Source: Paracoccaceae bacterium (GTDB lineage Bacteria; Pseudomonadota; Alphaproteobacteria; Rhodobacterales; Rhodobacteraceae). Taken from it: 55,394 nt of DNA. The notes beneath the pieces were generated by a model. The model did no database searches and was not told the DNA's origin. It saw only the letters and a list, made by a program, of their open reading frames with translations. Below, piece after piece: positions 8,697-17,078 of the stretch (positions are counted from its first letter, which is position 1; each line of letters opens with the position of its first letter). The DNA is taken from NCBI GenBank assembly GCA_947476475.1, contig CANJQT010000010.1, positions 1 through 55,394 of the forward strand. Reading direction: 5' to 3'. The translations under genes were made by a program, and so were the position numbers.

Positions 8697-9728
8697 ATGA
8701 AAATCGCCCATCGGGAGATCGGACCCAACCATCCGCCGCTGGTCATTGCCGAGATCGGCATCAACCATGGCGGCAGCCTTGAGGTGGCCAAGGAAATGGT
8801 GCGTCTGGCCGCAGGTGCAGGCTGCGAACTGATCAAGCACCAGACCCATTTCATCGAAGACGAGATGACGGACGAGGCAAAGGCGATCTTTCCGCCGAAT
8901 GCCGATGTGTCGATCTGGCATGTTATGGAACGCTGCGCGCTGTCGGCTGACGACGAGGTGGCGCTTAAGGCCTATACCGAGAGCCTGGGGATGATATATA
9001 TCTCGACCCCGTTTTCGCGGAAGGCTGCGGATTTCCTGAACGAAATCGGCGTGCCCGCCTTCAAGATCGGTTCGGGCGAGGCGGACAATCTGCCGTTGAT
9101 CCGACATATCGCGCGAATGGGAAAGCCGGTGATCCTTTCGACCGGCATGCAGACAATTGACAGCGTGCGCGCCAGCGTGGCGATCCTAGACGCGGCGGGG
9201 ATCGACTATGCGTTGCTGGAATGCACCAACCTTTATCCCAGCCCGCCCGAAATCGTGAGCCTTCAGGGGGTGACTGACCTTAAGCGCGCCTTCCCGCGCG
9301 CGGTGGTGGGCTTTTCCGATCATTCGATCGGGCCGGAAATGGCGCTGGCCTCGGTGGCTCTGGGGGCCTGCATCCTTGAACGTCACTACACCGATACGCG
9401 CTATCGCAAGGGACCCGACATCATCAATTCGATGGATCCGTCCGAACTGCGGCATCTGATCGACCGGTCGCGGGAAATCTGGATCGCGGCCAACAATCCC
9501 AAGAAGCGGACTGAGGCGGAGGAACCCGTCTACCGCTTTGCCCGTGCGAGCGTGGTCGCCGACCGTGACCTGCCCGCAGGTCATCTGATTGCGGAGGCCG
9601 ACATCTGGGCCCGCCGCCCCGGTTCCGGCGAGATTGCGGGCTATGACTTCGACAAGGTGGTGGGGCGGCGTCTGACCCGTGCCGTCACCCGCAACACCCA
9701 ACTCAAATGGAGCGATCTTGGTTCCTGA
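8697..9728 (+). CDS. neuB: N-acetylneuraminate synthase NeuB
   Basis: A 343-residue sialic-acid synthase: it condenses ManNAc (or a related hexosamine) with phosphoenolpyruvate to give a nine-carbon nonulosonic acid. Seen are an N-terminal TIM barrel (IAEIGINHGG about 17-26, KHQTHFIEDEM, GFSDHSIG) and a C-terminal SAF domain (about 285-343). The stretches NADVSI, MERCAL, ISTPFSR and GPDI-x2-SM closely resemble meningococcal NeuB as I recall it, which favours Neu5Ac over legionaminic acid. The ATG at 8697 is preceded by AAGGAAGG; a longer reading from 8631 is unlikely. It is the first gene of the plus-strand operon. Confidence 0.93.
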   Translation: MKIAHREIGPNHPPLVIAEIGINHGGSLEVAKEMVRLAAGAGCELIKHQTHFIEDEMTDEAKAIFPPNADVSIWHVMERCALSADDEVALKAYTESLGMIYISTPFSRKAADFLNEIGVPAFKIGSGEADNLPLIRHIARMGKPVILSTGMQTIDSVRASVAILDAAGIDYALLECTNLYPSPPEIVSLQGVTDLKRAFPRAVVGFSDHSIGPEMALASVALGACILERHYTDTRYRKGPDIINSMDPSELRHLIDRSREIWIAANNPKKRTEAEEPVYRFARASVVADRDLPAGHLIAEADIWARRPGSGEIAGYDFDKVVGRRLTRAVTRNTQLKWSDLGS

Positions 9729-9744
9729 AAGCCGATCCCTCTGA

Positions 9745-10836
9745 ATGCCCCCGCTTTGGAAAGTCCGCCGGGAACTGACCCGATTGGGCCAGCAACTGCG
9801 TGCCTGTTTTGAGCCGCTTTACGAACCCGCCCGGCAACGCCGCCACGACCGCGCGTTCGAGGAGGGTTTTCCCCAGGTCGAAGGGGTAGTCGAGGCCGGT
9901 CACAAGGTGGCGATTGTCCTTATCTATCAGCCCAAGGTGATACCGGCGTCGCTGTTGCTGATGCTTGATCATCTGGTGTCGCACGGATATGCGCCACTGG
10001 TGATTTCCAATGCGCTGCTGACCGACAGCGCGCACGCGGCACTAGCCCCGCGTGTGTGGCGTATCGTCGAGCGACCCAATGTCGGCTATGATTTCGGCGG
10101 TTACCGTGACGGTATCAGGCTTTTGTGGCGTTGGTTGCTTGTTCCGGATAGCCTTTTGATCTTGAACGATTCAATCTGGTTTCCGATGATCCGGGATGCG
10201 GACCTGATCCCCCGACTTGAGGCCTCTAAGGCGGATCTATCCGGCACCATCTTGCGGGATGGCGGCAAGGGCGCGTTTCTGGAAAGCTATTGTTACCACA
10301 TTCCGGCCAGCACCTTCCGGCATCCGGCCTTTCGCGCCTATTGGCGGGATCTGAAGCTGACGGCCAACAAGTACAAGGTGATCCGGCGCGGCGAGCGGGC
10401 CCATTCGGTGGCCTTGACCCAAGCCGGATTGACCGTGGCGCCGGTCTATTCCAATCGGGCCTTTCGTGAGGCACTGGACGGGCAGGGGGACGACTTTCTG
10501 CGCACCATGTTGCGCCATGCTGCCTTTACCGAAGCCAACATGGCGGCCGACTGCGATGCGGTCTTGCGTGCCCCCGATGGCCCGGGCTGGCGGGCGCTGG
10601 CGCTTGCGCATGTGGACCGCACGTTGGCGCGGTCGAACTTCTATCGCCATTATCCGGTCGGTGCGGTTCGGCTGCTGTCGTATCCGATCCTTAAGAAAAG
10701 CAAGGACGAGGTTGCCCGCCACTGGAGATCTGCTTATCTGGGGGCTGTCGAGGAGGGGGCGCTGCCGGCACCGCCCGGCCCGATCCTGAGCGAACTTCGC
10801 GCCCTTTCCTTGCCCGTTACAAGGCCCACCAAATGA
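9745..10836 (+). CDS. RgpF-like (rhamnan synthesis F family) glycan assembly protein
   Basis: A 363-residue protein related to the rhamnan synthesis F family. The marker motif RPNVGYDFGGYRDG (110-123) followed by LILNDSIW (138-145) is present, and the rest is alpha/beta glycosyltransferase-like without membrane segments. Members sit in polysaccharide and LPS loci and are thought to be transferases or modifiers; the exact reaction is unknown. It starts 16 bases after neuB, and its stop overlaps the neuC start (ATGA), so it is part of the sialic-type operon. Confidence 0.7.
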   Translation: MPPLWKVRRELTRLGQQLRACFEPLYEPARQRRHDRAFEEGFPQVEGVVEAGHKVAIVLIYQPKVIPASLLLMLDHLVSHGYAPLVISNALLTDSAHAALAPRVWRIVERPNVGYDFGGYRDGIRLLWRWLLVPDSLLILNDSIWFPMIRDADLIPRLEASKADLSGTILRDGGKGAFLESYCYHIPASTFRHPAFRAYWRDLKLTANKYKVIRRGERAHSVALTQAGLTVAPVYSNRAFREALDGQGDDFLRTMLRHAAFTEANMAADCDAVLRAPDGPGWRALALAHVDRTLARSNFYRHYPVGAVRLLSYPILKKSKDEVARHWRSAYLGAVEEGALPAPPGPILSELRALSLPVTRPTK

Positions 10837-11960
10837 CCACCTCGCGCCAGCTGCTTTTCCTGACCGGAACCCGCGCCGATTTCGGCAAGCTGGAACCTTT
10901 GGCCGCCGCCGCGCGCGATGCGGGGTTCGGGGTGACCTTTTTCGTCACCGGCATGCACATGATGGACCGTTACGGCCTGACTAAGGTGGAAGTCAGCCGC
11001 ATGCCGGGGGTGCGGGTTCATGAATTCGTCAACCAGCGGCCCGGTGACGGGCAGGATATCGTGCTGGCCAAGACGGTGACCGGCTTTTCCGATTATGTTC
11101 ACGAACATCGCCCCGACCTGATCATCATCCACGGCGACCGGATCGAAGCCTTGGCGGGCGCGCTGGTGGCCGCCACCAATTATATCCCTTCTGCCCATAT
11201 CGAGGGGGGCGAAGTGTCAGGCACGATCGACGAGATCTTCCGCCACTGCAACACCAAGCTGGCCACCCACCATTTCGTCTCTTCCCAGCCCGCTGCGCGG
11301 CGGGTGATGGCGTTGGGGGAACCGGGCGCGAATATCCATGTGATCGGCTCGCCCGAGCTGGATTTTCACGCCCGTCCTTCGGGGGTGACCATCGATGAAG
11401 TGCGCCAACGCTATCAGATCGGCTTTGCAGAATTCGGCATCTGCACCTTTCATCCGGTCACCTCCGAACAGGCGACGATGGGGGCGCAGGCGGACGCGCT
11501 GTTTTCGGCCCTTGATGCGTCGGGTCGCGCATTCGTCGTGATCGCGCCCAACAACGATCCGGGGTCCGAGGAAATTTTCCGCGCGCTGGACCGGTTGCCG
11601 AAGGATCGCTTCCGGCTGATCCCCTCGATGCGGTTTTCGCACTTTTCCGAACTGATGAAGAATGCGGCCTGCATGGTCGGGAATTCCAGCGCGGGGGTGC
11701 GCGAGGCGCCGTTCCTTGGCCTGCCGTCGCTTGACATCGGCACCCGCCAGACCAACAGGGCGCAGTCCGACAGGGTATTTCAGGCGGCGGCCACCGATCG
11801 GGCGGAGATTCTGGCGTTTCTGGCCAGCCAGTGGGGGCAGCGGCATCTGTCGCATGGCGGGTTCGGGGCGGGACAGGCCGCGGAGCTGTTCGTCGCGGTG
11901 CTGAAGTCCGACGCTTTCTGGGCGCGCGGGCTTCAGAAGGAATTCAACGATCTTGACTAG
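10833..11960 (+). CDS. neuC: UDP-N-acetylglucosamine 2-epimerase (hydrolysing) NeuC
   Basis: A 375-residue epimerase of the GT-B fold that turns UDP-GlcNAc into ManNAc and UDP, the first committed step of sialic acid synthesis. Seen are LTGTRADFGKL (10-20), IIHGDRIEALAGA, AHIEGGEVSGTIDE and VGNSSAGVREAPFLGLP, all typical of NeuC rather than of the non-hydrolysing WecB. No LegB or LegC genes are present, so a plain UDP-GlcNAc substrate is favoured over a bacillosamine type. The start overlaps the previous gene by 4 bases. Confidence 0.92.
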   Translation: MTTSRQLLFLTGTRADFGKLEPLAAAARDAGFGVTFFVTGMHMMDRYGLTKVEVSRMPGVRVHEFVNQRPGDGQDIVLAKTVTGFSDYVHEHRPDLIIIHGDRIEALAGALVAATNYIPSAHIEGGEVSGTIDEIFRHCNTKLATHHFVSSQPAARRVMALGEPGANIHVIGSPELDFHARPSGVTIDEVRQRYQIGFAEFGICTFHPVTSEQATMGAQADALFSALDASGRAFVVIAPNNDPGSEEIFRALDRLPKDRFRLIPSMRFSHFSELMKNAACMVGNSSAGVREAPFLGLPSLDIGTRQTNRAQSDRVFQAAATDRAEILAFLASQWGQRHLSHGGFGAGQAAELFVAVLKSDAFWARGLQKEFNDLD

Positions 11961-13236
11961 GCAAGCGCCCCGCACCGGCTGGCAGTTGCGCGCCTATCTG
12001 GGCCTTGGCCGCCTGATCACGCTGATTGGCCCGCGCCACCTGCAAAAGCGGCTGGCGCGGGAGCGTGAAGACCCGGCGCGCTGGCGCGAGAAGCTGGGCG
12101 AGGCGGGGGTGGAGCGGCCCGCGGGGCCGCTGATCTGGCTGCATGCGGTGGGGATCGGCGAGGTAATGGCGCTGCGCGGTCTGATCGGCGCACTGGCGGC
12201 CCTGCGGCCGGGCCTGAGTTTCCTGATCACCTCCAGCGCCCGGTCTTCGGCCTTGGTGGTGGGGGCGAACCTGCCGCCCCGAACGGTCCACCAGTATCTG
12301 CCGCTGGATGCGCCCGCATATATCGCGCGGTTTCTCGATCATTGGCGGCCAGACCTGTCGGTCTGGGCAGAACAGGATCTTTGGCCCGGCGCGGTGGTGG
12401 CGATCCATAGGCGCGGCATTCCGCTGGCGCTGGTCAATGCGCGGATGAACGATCGGGCTTTTCAAAGCCGTCGGCGGGTGCGTGGCCTATATGGTGACCT
12501 GCTGGCCCGCTTTGCGCTGGTGACGGCGCAGGATGACGGGACGGCCCGCCATCTGGCTGCCCTTTGCCCGCGCCTTGCCCCACGGGTGACCGGGTCGCTG
12601 AAATCAGCGTCGCCGCCTTTGGCCTGTGATCCGGCGGAACTGTCGCGCCTGCAAGGGGCGCTTCAGGGGCGTCGCGTCTGGCTGGCAGCTTCGACCCATC
12701 CCGAGGATGAGGCGGTGGCCCTTGCCGCGCAGGCAATTCTGGCGGCGGGTGATCCTGCCTGGTTGCTGATCATTGCCCCGCGTGACCCGGCGCGCCGGGC
12801 GTCGATTGCTACGGCGATTGTGGCGCGGGGGATGGCCCATGCGACCCGTTCGGCGGGCGAACTGCCCGAGCCCGGCCAACAGGTGTATCTGGCCGACACG
12901 TTTGGTGAGCTGGGTCTTTGGTACCGGCTGGCGCCGGTGGCACTGGTGGGCGGTACATTCGGCCCGGTCGAGGGGCATAACCCTTGGGAGCCTGCGGCCT
13001 TGGGAGCGGCGATCCTGCATGGGCCGCATGTGGCAAATTTCGCCGCCGACTATGCGGCGCTGGAGGGGGCCGAAGCGGCGCGTTTGGTGCGTGCAGGTGA
13101 TTTGGCCGAGGCCGTCGGCGCGCGCGATTTGTCTACGATGGCGGCACGCGCAAGGGTCCTGTCAGATCGGGGGCAGGGCGGTCTTGCACCGCTGGCCGCC
13201 GATCTTCTGGCGCTGATGGCGGGGGGCGGGGCATGA
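11953..13236 (+). CDS. Kdo transferase-family glycosyltransferase, copy 1 (WaaA/KdtA-like)
   Basis: A 427-residue GT30-type inner-membrane glycosyltransferase that uses a CMP-activated sugar acid. The catalytic glutamate is present in HAVGIGE (E70), as are EQDLWPG (140-146), VNARMNDRAF, LAASTHPEDE and GHNPWEPAALG. The latter two match canonical Kdo transferases well, but the usual MExELWP is altered to WAEQDLWP. Translation seems to start at TTG with AAGGA upstream, overlapping neuC by 8 bases. It may be the genuine Kdo transferase or may have changed its donor; it is clearly not a recent copy of the next gene. Confidence 0.83.
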   Translation: MTRQAPRTGWQLRAYLGLGRLITLIGPRHLQKRLAREREDPARWREKLGEAGVERPAGPLIWLHAVGIGEVMALRGLIGALAALRPGLSFLITSSARSSALVVGANLPPRTVHQYLPLDAPAYIARFLDHWRPDLSVWAEQDLWPGAVVAIHRRGIPLALVNARMNDRAFQSRRRVRGLYGDLLARFALVTAQDDGTARHLAALCPRLAPRVTGSLKSASPPLACDPAELSRLQGALQGRRVWLAASTHPEDEAVALAAQAILAAGDPAWLLIIAPRDPARRASIATAIVARGMAHATRSAGELPEPGQQVYLADTFGELGLWYRLAPVALVGGTFGPVEGHNPWEPAALGAAILHGPHVANFAADYAALEGAEAARLVRAGDLAEAVGARDLSTMAARARVLSDRGQGGLAPLAADLLALMAGGGA

Positions 13237-14558
13237 GCTTTCCGTCGCCGAAACTGCGGTTGGCGCTGATGGCCTATCAGGCGTTGTGGCGGATAGGCAC
13301 GCCACTGGCGGCGCAGTATATTGCCAAACGGGCAGCGAAGGATGCGGATTACGGGCTGCATCTGCCGGAACGGTATGGCCGGTATGACCGGGCCGATGCC
13401 GGTGGGGCGGTGTGGGTTCATGCGGTATCCTTGGGCGAATTCCGTTCGGCGCTGCCGCTGATCCGGCTTTTGCTGGCGCGGGGCGAACGGGTGGTGATCA
13501 CCCATTTTACCCCGGCGGGGCGGCGGGAATCGGAACGGGTGCTGGCGGGCGAGATTGCGGCGGAGCGGGTGCGGGTGGTCTGGGTGCCGTTCGACAGTGG
13601 CCCGTGCCTGCGGCGCTTTCTGGCGGCCTTCCGCCCCAGGTTCGGGCTGGTGATGGAGATCGAGATCTGGCCCGGTATGATCATGGCGGCCCGTCGGGCA
13701 GGCGTACCCTTGTTCATGTGCAACGCCCAATATCCGTCGAAAAGCTACGCGCGTGACAAGGGTCGGCTGCGGGCCGAACTGATGCGGGGTTTTGCCGGTG
13801 CTTTTGTGAAATCAGAGTTGCAACGCGACAGGTTCGCCTCGGTCGGGGTTACGAATATCCGGGTGACCGGCGAGACGCGCTTTGATCAACCTATCCCGCC
13901 CGCCCATGTCGCCGCCGGTCAGGCGGCGCGGGTCTGGTTGGCACCTGACCGCCCGGTGATTGCGCTGGCCAGCGTGGTTGCGGGCGAGGACGATACCTAT
14001 CTTGCCGGCATCGGGGCGAGCCTTGCCGCCCACCGCGCCAAAAGCCTGCCGGTGCCGCTGTTCGTCTATGTTCCCCGCGCGCCGGAACGGTTCGACGAGA
14101 CGGCGGCGCTGATCGCCGCTCGGGGGCTGAAGGCGGCCCGCCGCAGCGCGCTTTTCAGCGCCGATCTGCAGGGGCAGGGTCCGGCCCCCGACATCGATAT
14201 CCTGATCGGCGACAGTTTGGGCGAGATGTATTTCTATCTGTCGATGGCCGACCGCGCATTGGTGGGCGGCGGGTTCACGCCAAAGGGCGCACATAACATA
14301 ATCGAACCTTTGGCCTTGAAAAAGCCGGTGATCGTGGGGCCAGATTTACACACAATCGAATATCCGGCGGTCGAGGCGATTGCGGCGGGGGTTTGCCTGC
14401 ATCTGCAGACGGCGGACGATCTGGCCCGCGCCTTCGGCCTCGACGGCTGGCAAGGCCCGCCCGCTGGCGCGATTGACGGATTTCTTGCCGCCCACTCGGG
14501 CGCAGCTTTGCGGACGGTGCAGGCGCTGGAGCATCAGGGGCTGCTTACCAGCCGCTGA
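13233..14558 (+). CDS. Kdo transferase-family glycosyltransferase, copy 2 (WaaA/KdtA-like)
   Basis: A 441-residue second GT30-type protein. The catalytic glutamate is in HAVSLGE (E69), and MEIEIWPG and GGFTPKGAHNIIEPLALKKPV are conserved. The canonical ASTHxGE becomes ASVVAGEDD and the NARxSxRS stretch becomes NAQYPSKSY, so the acceptor or donor side has moved away from the standard enzyme. It overlaps copy 1 by 4 bases (ATGA). Its last 14 bases overlap the end of the opposing dehydrogenase gene. Either copy could be the lipid A Kdo transferase and the other a nonulosonate transferase; sequence alone does not decide. Confidence 0.85.
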   Translation: MSFPSPKLRLALMAYQALWRIGTPLAAQYIAKRAAKDADYGLHLPERYGRYDRADAGGAVWVHAVSLGEFRSALPLIRLLLARGERVVITHFTPAGRRESERVLAGEIAAERVRVVWVPFDSGPCLRRFLAAFRPRFGLVMEIEIWPGMIMAARRAGVPLFMCNAQYPSKSYARDKGRLRAELMRGFAGAFVKSELQRDRFASVGVTNIRVTGETRFDQPIPPAHVAAGQAARVWLAPDRPVIALASVVAGEDDTYLAGIGASLAAHRAKSLPVPLFVYVPRAPERFDETAALIAARGLKAARRSALFSADLQGQGPAPDIDILIGDSLGEMYFYLSMADRALVGGGFTPKGAHNIIEPLALKKPVIVGPDLHTIEYPAVEAIAAGVCLHLQTADDLARAFGLDGWQGPPAGAIDGFLAAHSGAALRTVQALEHQGLLTSR

Positions 14559-15336
14559 ACCCGCCATCGACATTGACCAGCTGCCCGGTCATGTAACCCG
14601 CCTGCGGCGAGCAAAGGAACAGCATCGCATCGGCGATCTCGTCCGGTTGGGCCATGCGGTTCATCATGATCAGGTCGCCCACCCGGCGCTGGAATTCTTC
14701 GGAATGACCGTTGAACACCGCGCCGGGGGCGATGGTGTTCACGGTGGCCTGCCGCTTGGCCCAGTAGCCCGCCAGCCACAGGGTCAGCCCGTGGATGCCG
14801 GCCTTGGTGGTCGAATAGGCTGAAAAGCTTTTGAAGGGCATGCCTTCGTAGATCTGATGATGCGGCCCGTTCAGCGCATACATCGAGGCCACGTTGATCA
14901 GCGCCGCCGGATAGCGGCCGACGATTTCACGGTCCATCTGCCGGGCGATCATGAAAGCCCCGGTCAGGTTGGTGCGCAAGGTGCGTTCCCAATCGGACAC
15001 CGAGGTATTGGCAAAGTCGGGAAAGGGTTTGCCCGCGCCCATCAGCAGTTCGCCGGTGATGGCGGCATTGTTCAAAACCACATTGGGTTCCCAGCCATCG
15101 GCGATGATCCGTTTGAAGATGCCTTCGCACTGCGCCTCGTCGCCCACGTCGAGGTCGTAGAAACGGAAGTTTTCGTTGCCGCCATGCGCGTCTTTCAGCG
15201 CCTCGGCCCGGTGACCCGCAAGGTCGGACGCGATGACCCGCGCCCCCTTGGCCAGCATCCGGCGCACATAGGTTGACCCCAGCACGCCACCCGATCCGGT
15301 GATGAAGATTGTGCGGCCTTTCAGTTGCTCACTCAT
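14545..15336 (-). CDS. Short-chain dehydrogenase/reductase in the nonulosonate block
   Basis: A 263-residue SDR. It has the coenzyme loop TGSGGVLG (13-20), NNAA (89-92), and the catalytic Ser151, Tyr174 and Lys178 (YSTTK). NAD(P)H use is expected; the substrate is not known. It is the last gene of the minus-strand operon, and its start overlaps neuA by 8 bases. The pair resembles the Campylobacter arrangement of ptmA (an SDR) beside ptmB (a CMP-nonulosonate synthetase), which suggests a role in making or modifying the sugar rather than general metabolism. Confidence 0.85.
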   Translation of the reverse strand: MSEQLKGRTIFITGSGGVLGSTYVRRMLAKGARVIASDLAGHRAEALKDAHGGNENFRFYDLDVGDEAQCEGIFKRIIADGWEPNVVLNNAAITGELLMGAGKPFPDFANTSVSDWERTLRTNLTGAFMIARQMDREIVGRYPAALINVASMYALNGPHHQIYEGMPFKSFSAYSTTKAGIHGLTLWLAGYWAKRQATVNTIAPGAVFNGHSEEFQRRVGDLIMMNRMAQPDEIADAMLFLCSPQAGYMTGQLVNVDGGFSGW

Positions 15337-16042
15337 CGGCTTTGGCCTCTTTCAGTTGTTCAGAGAGCAGGAATTCCACCAGTTTGAAATCGAACGGCGT
15401 GTCGATGTCAAAGCAGCGTTCCTGCGGCATGAGGAAGGGGATGACCCGGCCTTCGTAAAGGCTTTTGGCGCGGCGCAGATAGTCGGGAGAGACGACGTAA
15501 GTCGAGGCCGCGTGCTCATAGACGACGGGTGCCTGTTGGCGCGCCACCACCCCGCCGGGCAGGGGTTTTGACACGTGCAGCGCACCGGTCGCGTCCGGTT
15601 CGACCAGATTGAAATAGGGGTTCTTGTGGGCGATGCAGCAGGACATCACCATGTCGGGCTTTTCCCGATCATAAAGGTCCAGCGCGTCACGGATGTCTTG
15701 CGGCAGCCGTAGGGGCGAGGTGGCGTCGAGGTCGAGGAAAGCACTGGCGGTCTTCCCGATGGCCTTCTCTGCGGCCGTCAGCGCATGCTGCCACACGCCC
15801 CATTTGCCCGCTGTGTCGGTGGCCAGATGATCTGGGCGCAAGCCTATGTCGATGGCGCCGCGACTGACGGCATGCGCGAGGATGTCCTCTGAGTCCGTTG
15901 AAACAACGACATAATCGACGCGCGGCTCTGACAGAAGCTGATCCAGTGACCAGTCGATCAAGGGGCGTCCGCAAATGGGGCGGAAATTCTTGCCCGGAAC
16001 ACCTTTCGAGCCTTTTCGCACGCCGATATGGCCAATGATCAT
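15329..16042 (-). CDS. neuA: CMP-N-acetylneuraminate (acylneuraminate) cytidylyltransferase NeuA
   Basis: A 237-residue nucleotidyltransferase that activates a nonulosonic acid with CTP. The N-terminal GVRKGSKGVPGKNF motif, VVVSTDSEDI, LDATSPLR and the FDIDTPFDF end are typical of NeuA. The ATG at 16042 overlaps the stop of the upstream oxidoreductase by one base, and a TTG one codon earlier is possible. It supplies the activated donor for the surface sugar made by NeuC and NeuB on the facing operon. Confidence 0.92.
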   Translation of the reverse strand: MIIGHIGVRKGSKGVPGKNFRPICGRPLIDWSLDQLLSEPRVDYVVVSTDSEDILAHAVSRGAIDIGLRPDHLATDTAGKWGVWQHALTAAEKAIGKTASAFLDLDATSPLRLPQDIRDALDLYDREKPDMVMSCCIAHKNPYFNLVEPDATGALHVSKPLPGGVVARQQAPVVYEHAASTYVVSPDYLRRAKSLYEGRVIPFLMPQERCFDIDTPFDFKLVEFLLSEQLKEAKADE

Positions 16043-17001
16043 CAATAATCCCCTTCAACCTGTCCGACAAACTGGCGTGCCTCATAGGCGGCAACGATCC
16101 CCGCCGCCGACCCCAGCGCCAGATCAAAACGTGGCAGGGCGGCGGCCTGCCCCTTGGGTTCGTTGCCCGCCACAAGTGCCAGAAAATCCGCCATTGCTGC
16201 GAGGAACATGTCGTTTCGCTCAAATGGCATCTCAAGATCGGCCCAGACCCCGCCGGTGGCCAGCCGGTAGTGCCCGGCGATCAGGTCGAAATCGACCGTG
16301 TGGCGCTGACCGCGCAGAAAGATCCGCCGCAGGCTGGTGGGTGAAAGGTAGTCCATCGTCACGCTGGCCACGGGACCACCTGCCATGCCCACCCGCGTCG
16401 CAAAATCGACGCCGGGATAGGCGGCGTGGCCAAGGCTTTCCACCCGGCCCACCTTCAGGCCGGGGAACAGGACCTGCGCCATGTCGATTTCGTGGCAAAG
16501 GTCCAGCAGCACCCCGCCGCCTTCGGGGCGCGCCGAATAGCTGTCGGCAAAGCGCCAGTTCTGCCGCCATTGCCGCACGTCGTGGCCGATGGCGAAATCG
16601 GCGTGATAGATGTCTGAGAGATTGAGCCCAGCCAGATGTTTCATCGCCGGATGATAGCGCATCATGAAGCCGATCAGCGAACGATCGGCGAGGGGGGCTG
16701 CAAGGCGCGCGATTTCGGCCAGATCGGCGGCGCGGTAGGCCAGCGGCTTTTCGACATAAAAGGGCAGGCCGCGTTGGGCGCAAAGGGCGACAATTTCGGT
16801 GCGGATCTGGGTGGCGGTGGCGATCACCACGCCGTCGAACCGCCCGCCCGCCGCCTCTAGCTGCGCAAGGCCAGCGCCGCCTTGCAGCGCGCGGTAAGGC
16901 AGCAGTTCGGCCCGTGCGCCAAGGGTCACAAGGTTCCCCTGATGGCGCCGCCCGATCGAGCCATTGCCGATGACCAGAATGCGTAAGCTCTTCAGCGCCA
17001 T
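16042..17001 (-). CDS. Gfo/Idh/MocA-family oxidoreductase
   Basis: A 319-residue NAD(P)-dependent sugar oxidoreductase. The N-terminal Rossmann motif ILVIGNGSIGRRH (8-20) and the EKPLA motif with the catalytic-type lysine are present, followed by the usual beta-sheet domain. It leads the operon with neuA and the SDR, so it probably acts on a precursor or on the nonulosonate itself. The ATG at 17001 fits the family; a GTG at 17082 would overlap the GAF gene stop but would add an atypical 27-residue head. Confidence 0.83.
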   Translation of the reverse strand: MALKSLRILVIGNGSIGRRHQGNLVTLGARAELLPYRALQGGAGLAQLEAAGGRFDGVVIATATQIRTEIVALCAQRGLPFYVEKPLAYRAADLAEIARLAAPLADRSLIGFMMRYHPAMKHLAGLNLSDIYHADFAIGHDVRQWRQNWRFADSYSARPEGGGVLLDLCHEIDMAQVLFPGLKVGRVESLGHAAYPGVDFATRVGMAGGPVASVTMDYLSPTSLRRIFLRGQRHTVDFDLIAGHYRLATGGVWADLEMPFERNDMFLAAMADFLALVAGNEPKGQAAALPRFDLALGSAAGIVAAYEARQFVGQVEGDY

Positions 17002-17078
17002 AGCCCGCCTTGCCCCTGAAATCCGTTCCGTTCTGATAGGCGTTTGGCCCGCAAATGGAAAGGTTGGATCGCCCCCGG

